From Actinoalloteichus_B caeruleus (GTDB lineage Bacteria > Actinomycetota > Actinomycetes > Mycobacteriales > Pseudonocardiaceae): a stretch of 59,393 nucleotides of DNA. The notes below the pieces were generated by a model. It was not told where the DNA came from and made no database searches. It saw only the letters and a list, made by a program, of their open reading frames with translations. Of the stretch, positions 16,266-24,693 are shown piece by piece (position 1 is the stretch's first letter; every line of letters starts with the position of its first letter). The stretch lies in assembly GCF_000718005.1 (NCBI RefSeq), contig NZ_JODV01000025.1; one strand, written 5' to 3'. Made by a program: the position numbers and the translations under genes.

Positions 16266-19259
16266 TCAGACCGGGGTGTGGCGACTCCGCCGTACCAGTT
16301 CGGACACCCACGACAGGGTCGGGCGGCGGACGATGGTGGGCAGGTGCGACATGAACTCCTGCTCCTGGTCCTTCCCGACCACCTCGCGGGACACGGTCGC
16401 CAACATCGCCAACAGCGCCGCGGAGTCGCCCCCGAGCCGGTGGAAGTCCGCGTCGCCAGCGATGCGGTCCGCCGGAACGGCCAAGGTCGTGCTCCAGATG
16501 GTGGCGACGGCCTCCTCGACCTCGTCGCGGCGTTCCCCATCGGACGGCTCACCGGCCGCCCCGGTGAACGGGTCCGGCAGCCGGGAGACGTCCACCTTCC
16601 CGTTACCGGTGCGGGGGATCTCCCGTACCACCGAGATCACCGAGGGCACCATGTACCTGGGCAGCAGGGCGCGCACGTGCTCGGTGAGCGCGTCGACGTC
16701 CACCTCACCGCCACCTCCGGGCACGACGTAGGCGCACAGGCTCCTGTCCTCGCCCCGCGCCCTGCCGACCGCGAACGCCCGCGTCACGGACGGGTGCTCC
16801 TCGAGCGCCCTGGCCACCTCCGCCGGCTCGATGCGGTAACCATTGATCTTCAGCTGCTCGTCGTCGCGGCCCGCCGACTCCAGGACGCCGGAGGGCAACA
16901 TCCGTGCCAGGTCCCCGCTGCGGTACGCGCGGGTGCCGTCGGCCAGGGTCACGAACCGCTCGCGGTCGAGGTCCGGCCGACCCCGGTAACCGCGCGCGAG
17001 CTGGGCGCCGGACAGGTACATCTCACCGACCTCACCGGGTTCGACGAACCGGCGGTCGGCGTCGAGCAGGTGGATCCGGGTGTTGTCCGTGGGGACCCCG
17101 ATCGGGACCGAGACGGCCCCACCGTCCCGATCCGGGTCGAAGGTCCACGTCATGCAGCCGACCGTGGTCTCGGTCGGGCCGTACTCGTTGAAGATCCGGC
17201 ACCCTTCCCCGAACGTCTCCTGCGCGCGGCGCGCCACCGGACCCCGGAGCAGCTCACCACCGGCGATGACGGTGCGGAAGCCGGTCGGGCGCAGCCCGAG
17301 CCGACCGATGAGGTCCAGGTGCGTCGGGGTCAGCTTGAGGGCCGTCGCACCGAGGTTCTCCAGCACGTCGCGCAGCACCAGGTGGTCCAGCTCGTCAGGA
17401 ACCAACGCGACGGAGCCGCCGGCGAGCACCGGGAGGAAGATCGCGGTGTTCGAGAGGTCGAAGGCGAGGGAGGAGAACAGGGGGAACCTCGTGTCCGGAC
17501 CGACCTCGTAGATCCGGGTTGCCCAGCTGACGAAGGTGCTCAGCGCTCGGTGCTGGATCTCCACGCCCTTGGGGCGCCCGGTCGATCCGGAGGTGTAGAT
17601 GACGTAGGCGAGGTCGTCCGGAGCGACCGGCGCCGCCGGCACCCGACGACCCGAGGCGGCGACGTCCTCGAGGACCACCGCCGCGCACTCGCCCGGAATA
17701 GCCGTGCGCCCGGCGTGTTCCCGTTCTGCCAGGCAGGTGGTGACGCCGGCGTCGGTGACGAGGTCGGCGAGCCGCGCGTCCGGCTGGCCGGGGTCCAGGG
17801 GCAGGTAGGCCGCACCCGCCTTGAGGATGCCCCAGATCCCGGCCATCGCGGCCACGGTGCGCCCGGCGAGCAGACCCACCAGGGCATTGGGGCCCAAGCC
17901 CCGGTCCACCAGTTCGGCGGCGACGGCGTCCGAGCGACGGTCGAGTTCCGCGTAGCTGATCTCACCCTCAGGGCCGGTCAGGACCACCGAGTCCGGCGTG
18001 CGGGCCACCTGGGCGCGGAACTGCTCGACGACCGTTCCCTCCCTGGCCAACGGTCGATCGGTGTCGTTGGCCGCCCACGTCCGGTTCCTCACGGGCGACA
18101 ACACGTCCGCGAGGACGTCGAGCAGTTCCTCCGCCCGCCGCGCCGTTCCGGGCGAGTCGTGCCAGCCGATCGTGATCTCCGTCCGCCCGCCGCACTCGAC
18201 GAAGTTCAGTTCCGGTGGACCGATCGGGCCGGAGCTGGGCAACGGGTACAGGGTGGTCGCGTGGAACGTGTCGGTGCTCAGCTCGGCCAGGTCGATCCTG
18301 CCCAGGTGCGAGAGCATCGCCAGCGCCGGGTAGCGGTTGCTCCTGGCCGAGAAGCCGTCCAACGCCGCGATCCGCGGCCGCGCTGTCTCCAGCGGCACCC
18401 GGCTCAGGGACGGGTCAACGCCAGAGAGGAGGTCCACGTTCCCCGCGAGCAGGGTGAGCAGCCGCTCGTGCGCCGTGTGCCAGTCGTCCTCGGCCGACGC
18501 CTCGTAGAGCAGGTTGGTGATCAGGTTCCCGGTCGACCGGATGTCCGGGGCGTGCCTGCGCAGGTCCACCGGCACCATGAACCGGCCGACCGGACGCCCC
18601 ACGTACCGGGTGAGGGCGGACGCGATCTTGGCCACCAGGGCGGGGTGCGCGCCGTCCACCGTGCGGCGCCGCCAGAACAGGCCGGTGCGGTGCGGGGGAG
18701 CGGCACCCAACGCCGAGGGCCATTCCAGGTCGGAGACGAGCGCCGTACCCGACGGTGGAGGGGCACCGGCGATGACGTCGGCCTCGGTCAGTTCCGAACT
18801 CGCACCGCGTGGCCGCTCACCGCGCAGCACACGGAAGACGTCCTCCACCCACACCAGCACGCCCTTGCCGTCGAGCGCGGCGTGGTCGGCGCGGAACACG
18901 ACCGTGGTCGGTGACCCGGTGAGCAGCAGCACCTCGCACGGCGGTCCCGTCTCGGGCATCCGGTCGTGCAGCACCGGCATCCCGGTGAAGGCGGTCCTGT
19001 CGAGCCGGCTCCCGTCAACGACCCGCAGCGGGGGAGCCACGCCGCTGTCCACCCAGGTCCGGCCCTCGCGGACGAGGCGTGTACCGGGACACGCCTCGGA
19101 CGCGGCCTCGACAGCCTCGGCCAGCCGGTCCGGGTCGATCGTCCCGGTCCCCTCCACGAAGACCTGGATGATCCCGGCGACCGCGTCGGGGTACAACAGG
19201 AACCAGGTGTCCATCGGGGCGACCGGCCTGGTGTACACGTCGCCATCCCAGCCCGTCAT
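16266..19259 (-). CDS. Freestanding NRPS module, C-like / A (asparagine) / PCP
   Basis: A 997-residue protein that activates and tethers an amino acid. An N-terminal condensation-like domain (about 1-420) keeps the HxxxDG motif as HAALDG near 125 but is otherwise divergent from the C domains of the large NRPSs. The A domain (about 435-900) has YTSGSTGRPKG near 553 and NEYGPTET. Reading the binding-pocket positions against GrsA gives D-L-T-K-I-G-E-V-G-K, one residue from the classic Asn code (D-L-T-K-L-G-E-V-G-K). The PCP has LGGDSA with Ser about 942. The ATG at 19259 has AAGGG upstream and is preferred over a TTG two codons earlier. The gene lies 30 bases after the AsnO-like hydroxylase gene. 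The divergent C-like domain could acylate Asn or pass it to the polyketide; this is inference. Confidence 0.9.
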   Translation of the reverse strand: MTGWDGDVYTRPVAPMDTWFLLYPDAVAGIIQVFVEGTGTIDPDRLAEAVEAASEACPGTRLVREGRTWVDSGVAPPLRVVDGSRLDRTAFTGMPVLHDRMPETGPPCEVLLLTGSPTTVVFRADHAALDGKGVLVWVEDVFRVLRGERPRGASSELTEADVIAGAPPPSGTALVSDLEWPSALGAAPPHRTGLFWRRRTVDGAHPALVAKIASALTRYVGRPVGRFMVPVDLRRHAPDIRSTGNLITNLLYEASAEDDWHTAHERLLTLLAGNVDLLSGVDPSLSRVPLETARPRIAALDGFSARSNRYPALAMLSHLGRIDLAELSTDTFHATTLYPLPSSGPIGPPELNFVECGGRTEITIGWHDSPGTARRAEELLDVLADVLSPVRNRTWAANDTDRPLAREGTVVEQFRAQVARTPDSVVLTGPEGEISYAELDRRSDAVAAELVDRGLGPNALVGLLAGRTVAAMAGIWGILKAGAAYLPLDPGQPDARLADLVTDAGVTTCLAEREHAGRTAIPGECAAVVLEDVAASGRRVPAAPVAPDDLAYVIYTSGSTGRPKGVEIQHRALSTFVSWATRIYEVGPDTRFPLFSSLAFDLSNTAIFLPVLAGGSVALVPDELDHLVLRDVLENLGATALKLTPTHLDLIGRLGLRPTGFRTVIAGGELLRGPVARRAQETFGEGCRIFNEYGPTETTVGCMTWTFDPDRDGGAVSVPIGVPTDNTRIHLLDADRRFVEPGEVGEMYLSGAQLARGYRGRPDLDRERFVTLADGTRAYRSGDLARMLPSGVLESAGRDDEQLKINGYRIEPAEVARALEEHPSVTRAFAVGRARGEDRSLCAYVVPGGGGEVDVDALTEHVRALLPRYMVPSVISVVREIPRTGNGKVDVSRLPDPFTGAAGEPSDGERRDEVEEAVATIWSTTLAVPADRIAGDADFHRLGGDSAALLAMLATVSREVVGKDQEQEFMSHLPTIVRRPTLSWVSELVRRSRHTPV

Positions 19260-19289
19260 GGGCAACCCTTCGTTCGACGGAGCATCAGC

Positions 19290-20300
19290 TCAGCGGTCGG
19301 TGCCGGTGATGACGTGCCCACCGCCCCGCCGCAGCGGGCGCGAACGGCGGAAGTCGAGGTGGACGAACACCCGCTGCAACCAGCGGTCCGCGCCGTCGTA
19401 GCGCGGCTCGAACGCGGTCCGCCCGTGCAGGACGAGGCGGTTGTCGGCGAACGCGAGATCACCCGGCTCCAGGGTCAACGTGCGGCACACCGAGTCCAGT
19501 GCCTTCCGCAACGAGGACATCGCGGCGGCCGCCACCTCGTCACCCGGAACCGTCGCGTGGAAGTCGACCTTGATGCTCGGGTCCTCGGGGCTACCGGTGA
19601 GGATCCCGTGCGGTTCGTCCGCGCCGGGCGGCAGGTCGAACGACGGTGGGGCGGCGGTCACGTACCTCGGCTCGTGCAGCACCGACCGCACCTCGTCGGA
19701 CAGCAGCGGAAGCGCGTTGCGCACGGACGACAGGCGCAGACCGGCGACCCGGTCGTGGTCGTTGCGCAGGCACATCAGGCCCACGTAGTCCGGACGGTGC
19801 TCGTGGAAGGCGTTCTCGACGTGCATCGACAACACGACCGACCCCGCGTTGCCCTGGAACTCCTCCATGCCGTGCACCGGGACGACGTCCTGCACGAGCG
19901 CGCCAGCCTTCTCCTTGTCGAACGCGACCAGCTCGCCCATGGCCATCGCCACCAGGACGAGCGCGGAAGCCGGCACGCTGGCCTCGCGCTGCACCGATCC
20001 GGCGACCGTCGGGGTGGGCGGGAGCGTGGTCTCATCCACCGGAAGGCCACGCAGCAGCAGGAAGGCTTCCGGACCCGAGTCCCACGTGAAGCGGCGCAGC
20101 GACGACGCCAGCCGTGGTGGAAGCTGGCAGCACAGCTCCCGCGCGGTGGCGAGCCAGTTCGGGTCGTCAACCTCCCGGGAACCGTCGGCGGCGAGCGACG
20201 ACGCCAGTTCGGTGAGGTCCGCGCGTTCCGCATCGGACAGAGTCAACACGGACTCGCCGCCGAGGACGTCCGTCACGTTGGTCTTCATGTACGACCCCAT
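19290..20300 (-). CDS. AsnO-like Fe(II)/2-oxoglutarate amino-acid beta-hydroxylase
   Basis: A 336-residue member of the clavaminate synthase/AsnO/VioC family, which hydroxylates the beta-carbon of a free amino acid. The iron triad is visible as H160 and E162 (MHVENAFHEH) and distal H292 (VLHGRT). The 2-oxoglutarate-binding Arg lies in the RYDGADRWLQR segment. Long stretches resemble the asparagine 3-hydroxylase AsnO of the CDA pathway (GALVQDVVPV.GMEEFQGNAGS). The downstream NRPS module has an Asn-type code, so the likely product is 3-hydroxyasparagine made before or for loading. The ATG at 20300 is used; a second in-frame ATG at 20288 is equally possible. It is divergent from the O-methyltransferase gene. 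Confidence 0.9.
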   Translation of the reverse strand: MGSYMKTNVTDVLGGESVLTLSDAERADLTELASSLAADGSREVDDPNWLATARELCCQLPPRLASSLRRFTWDSGPEAFLLLRGLPVDETTLPPTPTVAGSVQREASVPASALVLVAMAMGELVAFDKEKAGALVQDVVPVHGMEEFQGNAGSVVLSMHVENAFHEHRPDYVGLMCLRNDHDRVAGLRLSSVRNALPLLSDEVRSVLHEPRYVTAAPPSFDLPPGADEPHGILTGSPEDPSIKVDFHATVPGDEVAAAAMSSLRKALDSVCRTLTLEPGDLAFADNRLVLHGRTAFEPRYDGADRWLQRVFVHLDFRRSRPLRRGGGHVITGTDR

Positions 20301-20499
20301 CCATGCGCGGCACCTGCCGGGCGAACTGATGATGCGGACCGAGTCTGCGCACGAGCCCTGGCCGCCACAACCCCTGTTGGTGGCGGAGAACCCCTGTCCC
20401 GTCGCGTTCCGAGTGGGGGCAGTGGACTCGCGCGGGGCCGCCAGCCGGAGGATTCCCGGAATCGGGTGCGATAACGCGTGGCTACCCTATTATCGCCTG

Positions 20500-21183
20500 G
20501 TGGCGAATCAGCTCGAATTCACGGCGGAACTGTCCGACTACGTGCGGACCGTGTCGTTGCGCGAGGACCAGGTCCTCCGTGAACTGCGGGAGGAGACCGC
20601 GCAGTACCCGGCCGGGCGGGCCATGCAGGTACTCGCGGAGGAAGGCCAGTTCCTCGCGATGCTGGTCGGCCTGTGCGAGGCGCGGACCGTGCTCGAGATC
20701 GGCACCTTCACCGGGTACAGCACCCTGTGCATGGCGCGGGCCCTACCGGCCGGAGGTCGGGTCGTCACCTGCGACATCAGCGACAAGTGGCCCGCCATCG
20801 GAGCGGAGTTCTGGCGGCGCGCGGGGGTGCTCGACCGCATCGACCCGCGGGTGGGCGACGCCGCGGACACCCTCACCGCCCTGCTCGCCGAACTGGGGCC
20901 GGACAGCGTCGACCTCGCCTTCATCGACGCGGACAAGACCAACTACCTGACCTACTACGAGCGGACGCTCCCCCTGGTCAGGCCGGGCGGATTGATCGTC
21001 GTCGACAACACCCTCCTGTCCGGGCAGGTCATCGACGCCGCCGCCACGTCCCCCGAGGTCCAAGCGATCCGCGAGTTCAACGCGTTCCTGCGGGACGACG
21101 ACCGGGTCGAACTGTCGATGCTGATGATGGCGGACGGGATCACCCTCGCGCGCAGGAAGTCGACCGGGGTCAGCGCCCGCTGA
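20500..21183 (+). CDS. fkbG: SAM-dependent O-methyltransferase, FkbG type
   Basis: A 227-residue class I O-methyltransferase of the caffeoyl-CoA OMT-like family. The SAM-binding motif VLEIGTFTGYST lies near residues 64-75, a metal-binding DADK near 145, and VVDNTL follows. In the methoxymalonyl-ACP pathway this enzyme methylates the hydroxyl of hydroxymalonyl-ACP. The frame is open for hundreds of bases upstream across the hydroxylase promoter, but family similarity begins at ANQLEFTAELSDYV, so the GTG at 20500 is chosen. The start lacks a clear ribosome site; a GGAGGA at 20445-20450 is too far unless a non-standard start is used. It overlaps the end of the fkbH-type gene tail to tail by 14 bases. 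Confidence 0.85.
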   Translation: MANQLEFTAELSDYVRTVSLREDQVLRELREETAQYPAGRAMQVLAEEGQFLAMLVGLCEARTVLEIGTFTGYSTLCMARALPAGGRVVTCDISDKWPAIGAEFWRRAGVLDRIDPRVGDAADTLTALLAELGPDSVDLAFIDADKTNYLTYYERTLPLVRPGGLIVVDNTLLSGQVIDAAATSPEVQAIREFNAFLRDDDRVELSMLMMADGITLARRKSTGVSAR

Positions 21184-22276
21184 GGTCGGGCGCGGTGAGT
21201 CGCATCGTCGTCGGCGGGTCGGTGCGTCCGGGGCGGAGGTGCAGCGTCGTGATGTCGTCCTCCGGCGCGATCGCCGCGAGGCAGGCGCAGTCCTCCTCCT
21301 CGAAGCCGGCGAACCGGTAGGCGATCTCCATCATGCGGTTCCGACTCGTGCGGCGGAAGTCGGCGACCAGGTGGACGCCCGCCCTGGCGGCCTGGTCGGA
21401 CAACCAGTTCAGAATGGCGGTGCCGGCTCCGAAGGACACGACCCGGCACGAGGTCGCGAGGAGCCTGAGCCGCCACACCCCCGCGTCGGTGCGCAGCAGC
21501 AGCACGCCGACCGCTCCGTGCGGACCGAAACGGTCGCTCATGGTGGTCACGAGCACCTCGTGGTCCGGTGAGTCGAGCAGCTCGCGCAGCGTGGCGTCCG
21601 AGTAGTGCACCCCGGTCGCGTTCATCTGGCTGGTGCGCAGCGTCAGCTCCTCCACCCGCGTCAGCTCCGCCGCCGTTGCCCGCCCGATGCGCATCTCCAG
21701 TTCGAGCGACCGCAGGAACTCCTCGTCCGGGCCCTCGAACGTCTCCCGCTCGGCCACGCGCCGCAGCCCCGCCTGGTACATCTGCCGCCTGCGTCGCGCG
21801 TCGACCGTCACCACCTCCGGGGAGAACTCGGGGAGTTCGAGGAGCGTCATCACCTGGTCGGCCGAGTAGCACCGCACCTCGGGGAGGTGGTACGACACTT
21901 CCGCCCGTTCAGTGGGCTGGTCGTCGACGAACGCGATGGTGCCGTGCGCGAAGGACAACGCGTCGGCGATGGCGCGGATCGAACCGGACTTGGCCGACCA
22001 CCCGATCATCGGGTGCACGAAGTACTCGGCGACACCGAGTTCCTCCAGCCGCCGCCATGCGTGGTCGTGGTCGTTCTTGCTCGCGACGGACTGGAGGATG
22101 CCACGTTCGTCCAGGGTGCTGATCACCGTCCGCACCGCCTGGGCCAGCCGCACCTCGTCGTCCTCCAGCAGGGTCCCCTGCCACAGCGTGTTGTCCAGAT
22201 CCCAGACCAGGCACTTGACCAGGGGCGTCCGCTCCTGCGACACGAGTCCTCCCACACCCTTCCCCGGCGGGCTCAC
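21170..22276 (-). CDS. fkbH: FkbH-like HAD/acyltransferase (glyceryl-ACP synthase)
   Basis: A 368-residue protein. The N-terminal HAD domain has the nucleophile motif WDLDNTLW (D26, D28), SKNDHDHA and FVDDQ. The C-terminal part is a GNAT-like domain (RTSQMNATG, DRFGPHGAVG). FkbH enzymes take 1,3-bisphosphoglycerate, dephosphorylate it and load a glyceryl unit on a dedicated ACP, the first step to methoxymalonyl-ACP. The GTG start overlaps the stop of the acyl-CoA dehydrogenase gene (GTGA). It is the last gene of the minus-strand fkbK-J-I-H-type operon. Confidence 0.92.
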   Translation of the reverse strand: MSPPGKGVGGLVSQERTPLVKCLVWDLDNTLWQGTLLEDDEVRLAQAVRTVISTLDERGILQSVASKNDHDHAWRRLEELGVAEYFVHPMIGWSAKSGSIRAIADALSFAHGTIAFVDDQPTERAEVSYHLPEVRCYSADQVMTLLELPEFSPEVVTVDARRRRQMYQAGLRRVAERETFEGPDEEFLRSLELEMRIGRATAAELTRVEELTLRTSQMNATGVHYSDATLRELLDSPDHEVLVTTMSDRFGPHGAVGVLLLRTDAGVWRLRLLATSCRVVSFGAGTAILNWLSDQAARAGVHLVADFRRTSRNRMMEIAYRFAGFEEEDCACLAAIAPEDDITTLHLRPGRTDPPTTMRLTAPDLSGR

Positions 22277-23376
22277 GCCACCGTCGCGACGGCGTGCTCC
22301 GCCAGGATCAACTGGCAGATCTCGGTGCTGCCCTCGATGATCTCCATCAACTTGGCGTCCCGGTACGCCCTGGCCACCACGTGCCCGTGCGCCGCACCAG
22401 CCGAGGCGAGCACCTGCGTCGCCGTCGCGGCACCCCGTGCCGCGTGCCCGGCCGCGACGTGCTTGGCCAGCACGACCGCGGTGACGAGATCAGGGGACCG
22501 CGCGTCCCACAGGTCGCTCGCGTGCTCGCACGCCCGCGTGGCGACCTGCTCCGACACCAGCAACTCGGCGAGGTGCCGTGCCACCAGCTGGTGTCGCGCG
22601 AGTGGCTTGCCGAACTGCTCCCGGGTCCGGGCGTGGGTCACCGCCGCGTTCAGGCAGGCTCTGAGGATGCCGACACAACCCCACGCGACCGAGATCCGGC
22701 CGTAGGCCAGCGCCGTCGTGGCGAGCAGCGACAGACCCGTTCCGCCGAGCACGGCCGACGCCGGCAACCGGACCGAGGAGAACCGCACGTTCGCGTGCCC
22801 GGCCGCCCGGCAACCCAGGGGATCCGGGATCCGCTCGACGGTGACACCGGGCGTCGCGGTGGGCACCACGACCACGACGACGTCGTCCTCAGACCTGGCG
22901 AAGACGACCAACAGGTCGGCGTAGCACGCACCCGTCACCCACATCTTCTCGCCGTCGAGGACGACCACGTCGTCCTCGACGCGCACGCTCGTCGTCATCG
23001 CGGAAAGATCGCTGCCCGCGTCAGGTTCGCTGAAGCCGACCGCCGCCAGTTCGCCCGAGGTCAGCCGTGGCAGGTACGCCGCCCGCTGGTCCTGGTCACC
23101 CAGCCGTCGCACCGTCCACGCCGCCATCCCCTGCGAGGTCATGATGCTGCGCAGCGAACCGCAGAGGCTGCCGACGTACGCGGTGAACTCGCCGCTGTCC
23201 CTGCTGCCGGCACCGAGCCCACCGTAGGAGCCGGGCACCTCGGCGCACAGCAGACCCCGTCCGCCGAGGTCCCGGAGAAGGTCCTCCGGCAACCGCCCCG
23301 CGGCGTCCCACGCGTCGGCGCGGTCGGCCACGAGCGTGCCGACCAGGTCCCGCGCGCTCGTCAGGGCGTCAGGCAC
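22273..23376 (-). CDS. fkbI: Acyl-CoA dehydrogenase, FkbI type
   Basis: A 367-residue flavin-dependent dehydrogenase. It shows the usual family segments (SGELAAVGFSEPDAGSDLSAM, EKMWVTGACYADLL, and the C-terminal EIIEGSTEICQL with the catalytic-region Glu). In methoxymalonyl-ACP biosynthesis this protein oxidises the ACP-bound aldehyde stage to hydroxymalonyl-ACP. The gene overlaps the upstream ACP gene by 8 bases and the downstream fkbH-type gene by 4, so the set is one transcript. Confidence 0.92.
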   Translation of the reverse strand: MPDALTSARDLVGTLVADRADAWDAAGRLPEDLLRDLGGRGLLCAEVPGSYGGLGAGSRDSGEFTAYVGSLCGSLRSIMTSQGMAAWTVRRLGDQDQRAAYLPRLTSGELAAVGFSEPDAGSDLSAMTTSVRVEDDVVVLDGEKMWVTGACYADLLVVFARSEDDVVVVVVPTATPGVTVERIPDPLGCRAAGHANVRFSSVRLPASAVLGGTGLSLLATTALAYGRISVAWGCVGILRACLNAAVTHARTREQFGKPLARHQLVARHLAELLVSEQVATRACEHASDLWDARSPDLVTAVVLAKHVAAGHAARGAATATQVLASAGAAHGHVVARAYRDAKLMEIIEGSTEICQLILAEHAVATVA

Positions 23377-23653
23377 CGCCCGTCACGCCCTGGGCCTCGC
23401 GCAGGCGGAGCACGAGTTCCGCCATCGCCCGCACGGTGCGGAAGTTGACCTGCTTGAGGTCGCCGCCGACGATCGTGACGTCGTACGCCTCCTCGAGGTG
23501 CACCACCAGCTGCATGGCGAACATCGAGGACACGGCACCGGTCGCGAAGAGGTCCTGGTCCTCGGTGACCGCGGACTTGGTCCGCTCCTCGAGGAACGTG
23601 AGCAGCTCGGCCACCACGGTCCGCTCGGTCACCTCCGCGTGGTCAGCCATCAT
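23369..23653 (-). CDS. fkbJ: Acyl carrier protein for methoxymalonyl synthesis, FkbJ type
   Basis: A 94-residue discrete ACP. The phosphopantetheine serine lies in FATGAVSSMFAMQLV, near residue 43-44, in the atypical context shared by FkbJ-type ACPs (not the LGxDS of modular ACPs). It carries the glyceryl, hydroxymalonyl and methoxymalonyl groups between FkbH-, FkbK-, FkbI- and FkbG-type enzymes. Two consecutive ATG codons begin the gene and overlap the stop of the preceding dehydrogenase gene. Confidence 0.9.
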   Translation of the reverse strand: MMADHAEVTERTVVAELLTFLEERTKSAVTEDQDLFATGAVSSMFAMQLVVHLEEAYDVTIVGGDLKQVNFRTVRAMAELVLRLREAQGVTGGA

Positions 23654-24519
23654 GACAGAGCCCTTCCGTAGTCGTAGAAGCCACGGCCCGTCTTACGGCC
23701 GAGGTTCCCCTCACGTACCTTCGCCACCAGGAGCTCGCACGGGCGGGCGCTCTCGTCGCCCGTGCGCTCGTGCAGCACCACGAGGGAGTCCACCAGGTTG
23801 TCGATCCCGATCAGGTCGGCGGTCCGCAGCGGTCCGACCGGGTGGCCGAGACATCCCCGCATCAACTCGTCGACGTCCTCGACGGTCGCGGTGCCCTCGC
23901 CGACGACGCGGGCCGCCGCGTTGATCATGGGATGCAGCAACCGGCTCGTGACGAAGCCGGGCGCGTCCCGGACCACGATGACCCGCCGAGCCATGGCCTC
24001 CAGCAGAGCGGTGGCCCGCGCCATCGTGCTCTCGGCGGTCCGGGGCCCACGGATCATCTCGACGGTGTTGATCAGGTAGGCCGGGTTCATGAAGTGGGTA
24101 CCGACCAGATCCGCCGGCCGAGGCACCCAGTCGGCCATCTCGTCGATCGGGATTCCCGACGTCGTGGAGATCAACGGGGTCCCCTCGGGGACCGCGGCGG
24201 CGATCTCCCCGAGTGCCTTCGCCTTCATCTCCGGGATCTCCGTGGTCGCCTCGACCACCGCCGTCGCGTCCGAGCACTCGGCGCCCACCGACGAGGTGGT
24301 GACCAGCTCCCCTTCGGCGCGGTCCTCGGGGAGGGTGCCCATCAGCCGGGCGTGCCGCACCTTGCCCAACACCTCCGCGCGCGCACGAGCGAGGGCGTCC
24401 GCATCCACGTCCACCAGCACGACGGGCACGCCGTGACCGACCGCCATCGCGGTGATACCGGTGCCCATCACGCCCGCACCGAGCACAGTGAGGCGATGCG
24501 GTGAGCCTTCAGTCGTCAC
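23650..24519 (-). CDS. fkbK: 3-hydroxyacyl-CoA dehydrogenase-like, FkbK type
   Basis: A 289-residue NAD-dependent dehydrogenase. The Rossmann motif VLGAGVMGTGI is at the N-terminus. TSGIPI, GTHFMNPAYL (catalytic-region His), DAPGFVTSR and the C-terminal GRKTGRGFYDY are all typical. In the fkb pathway it oxidises glyceryl-ACP to the aldehyde. GTG at 24519 is chosen because GGAGG lies about 5 bases upstream and the Rossmann motif follows directly; the frame is open far upstream, antisense to the ABC gene, without homology. It is the first gene of the minus-strand methoxymalonyl operon. Confidence 0.93.
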   Translation of the reverse strand: MTTEGSPHRLTVLGAGVMGTGITAMAVGHGVPVVLVDVDADALARARAEVLGKVRHARLMGTLPEDRAEGELVTTSSVGAECSDATAVVEATTEIPEMKAKALGEIAAAVPEGTPLISTTSGIPIDEMADWVPRPADLVGTHFMNPAYLINTVEMIRGPRTAESTMARATALLEAMARRVIVVRDAPGFVTSRLLHPMINAAARVVGEGTATVEDVDELMRGCLGHPVGPLRTADLIGIDNLVDSLVVLHERTGDESARPCELLVAKVREGNLGRKTGRGFYDYGRALS

Positions 24520-24693
24520 CGAACCTCCACAGGGGTGTTCCCGGACTCCACAACGACGCTCGAACGCTAGGTCGGTCCACGCACGACCGGCAACCCCTGG
24601 GCGTTCCCCGCGCCCCCTAGTGGTCGAAGACTGCGGTACCGCGACGGCTGTAGGGGTGTTGCCCCGTTGACCGCACCCCCGACGATGTGCCGC
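24520..24693. promoter_or_regulatory. Divergent promoter region with imperfect inverted repeat
   Basis: This 174-base gap between the fkbK-type gene (minus) and the drrA-like gene (plus) must hold both promoters. GGCAACCCCT (24589-24598) has an imperfect mate AGGGGTGTTGCC (24652-24663, two extra bases). These may be binding sites for one regulator of precursor supply and export. Confidence 0.4.

Noticed and set aside
15945..18914. 989-codon plus-strand frame over the Asn module
   Set aside because: Antisense to a clear NRPS; its own sequence is compositional noise.
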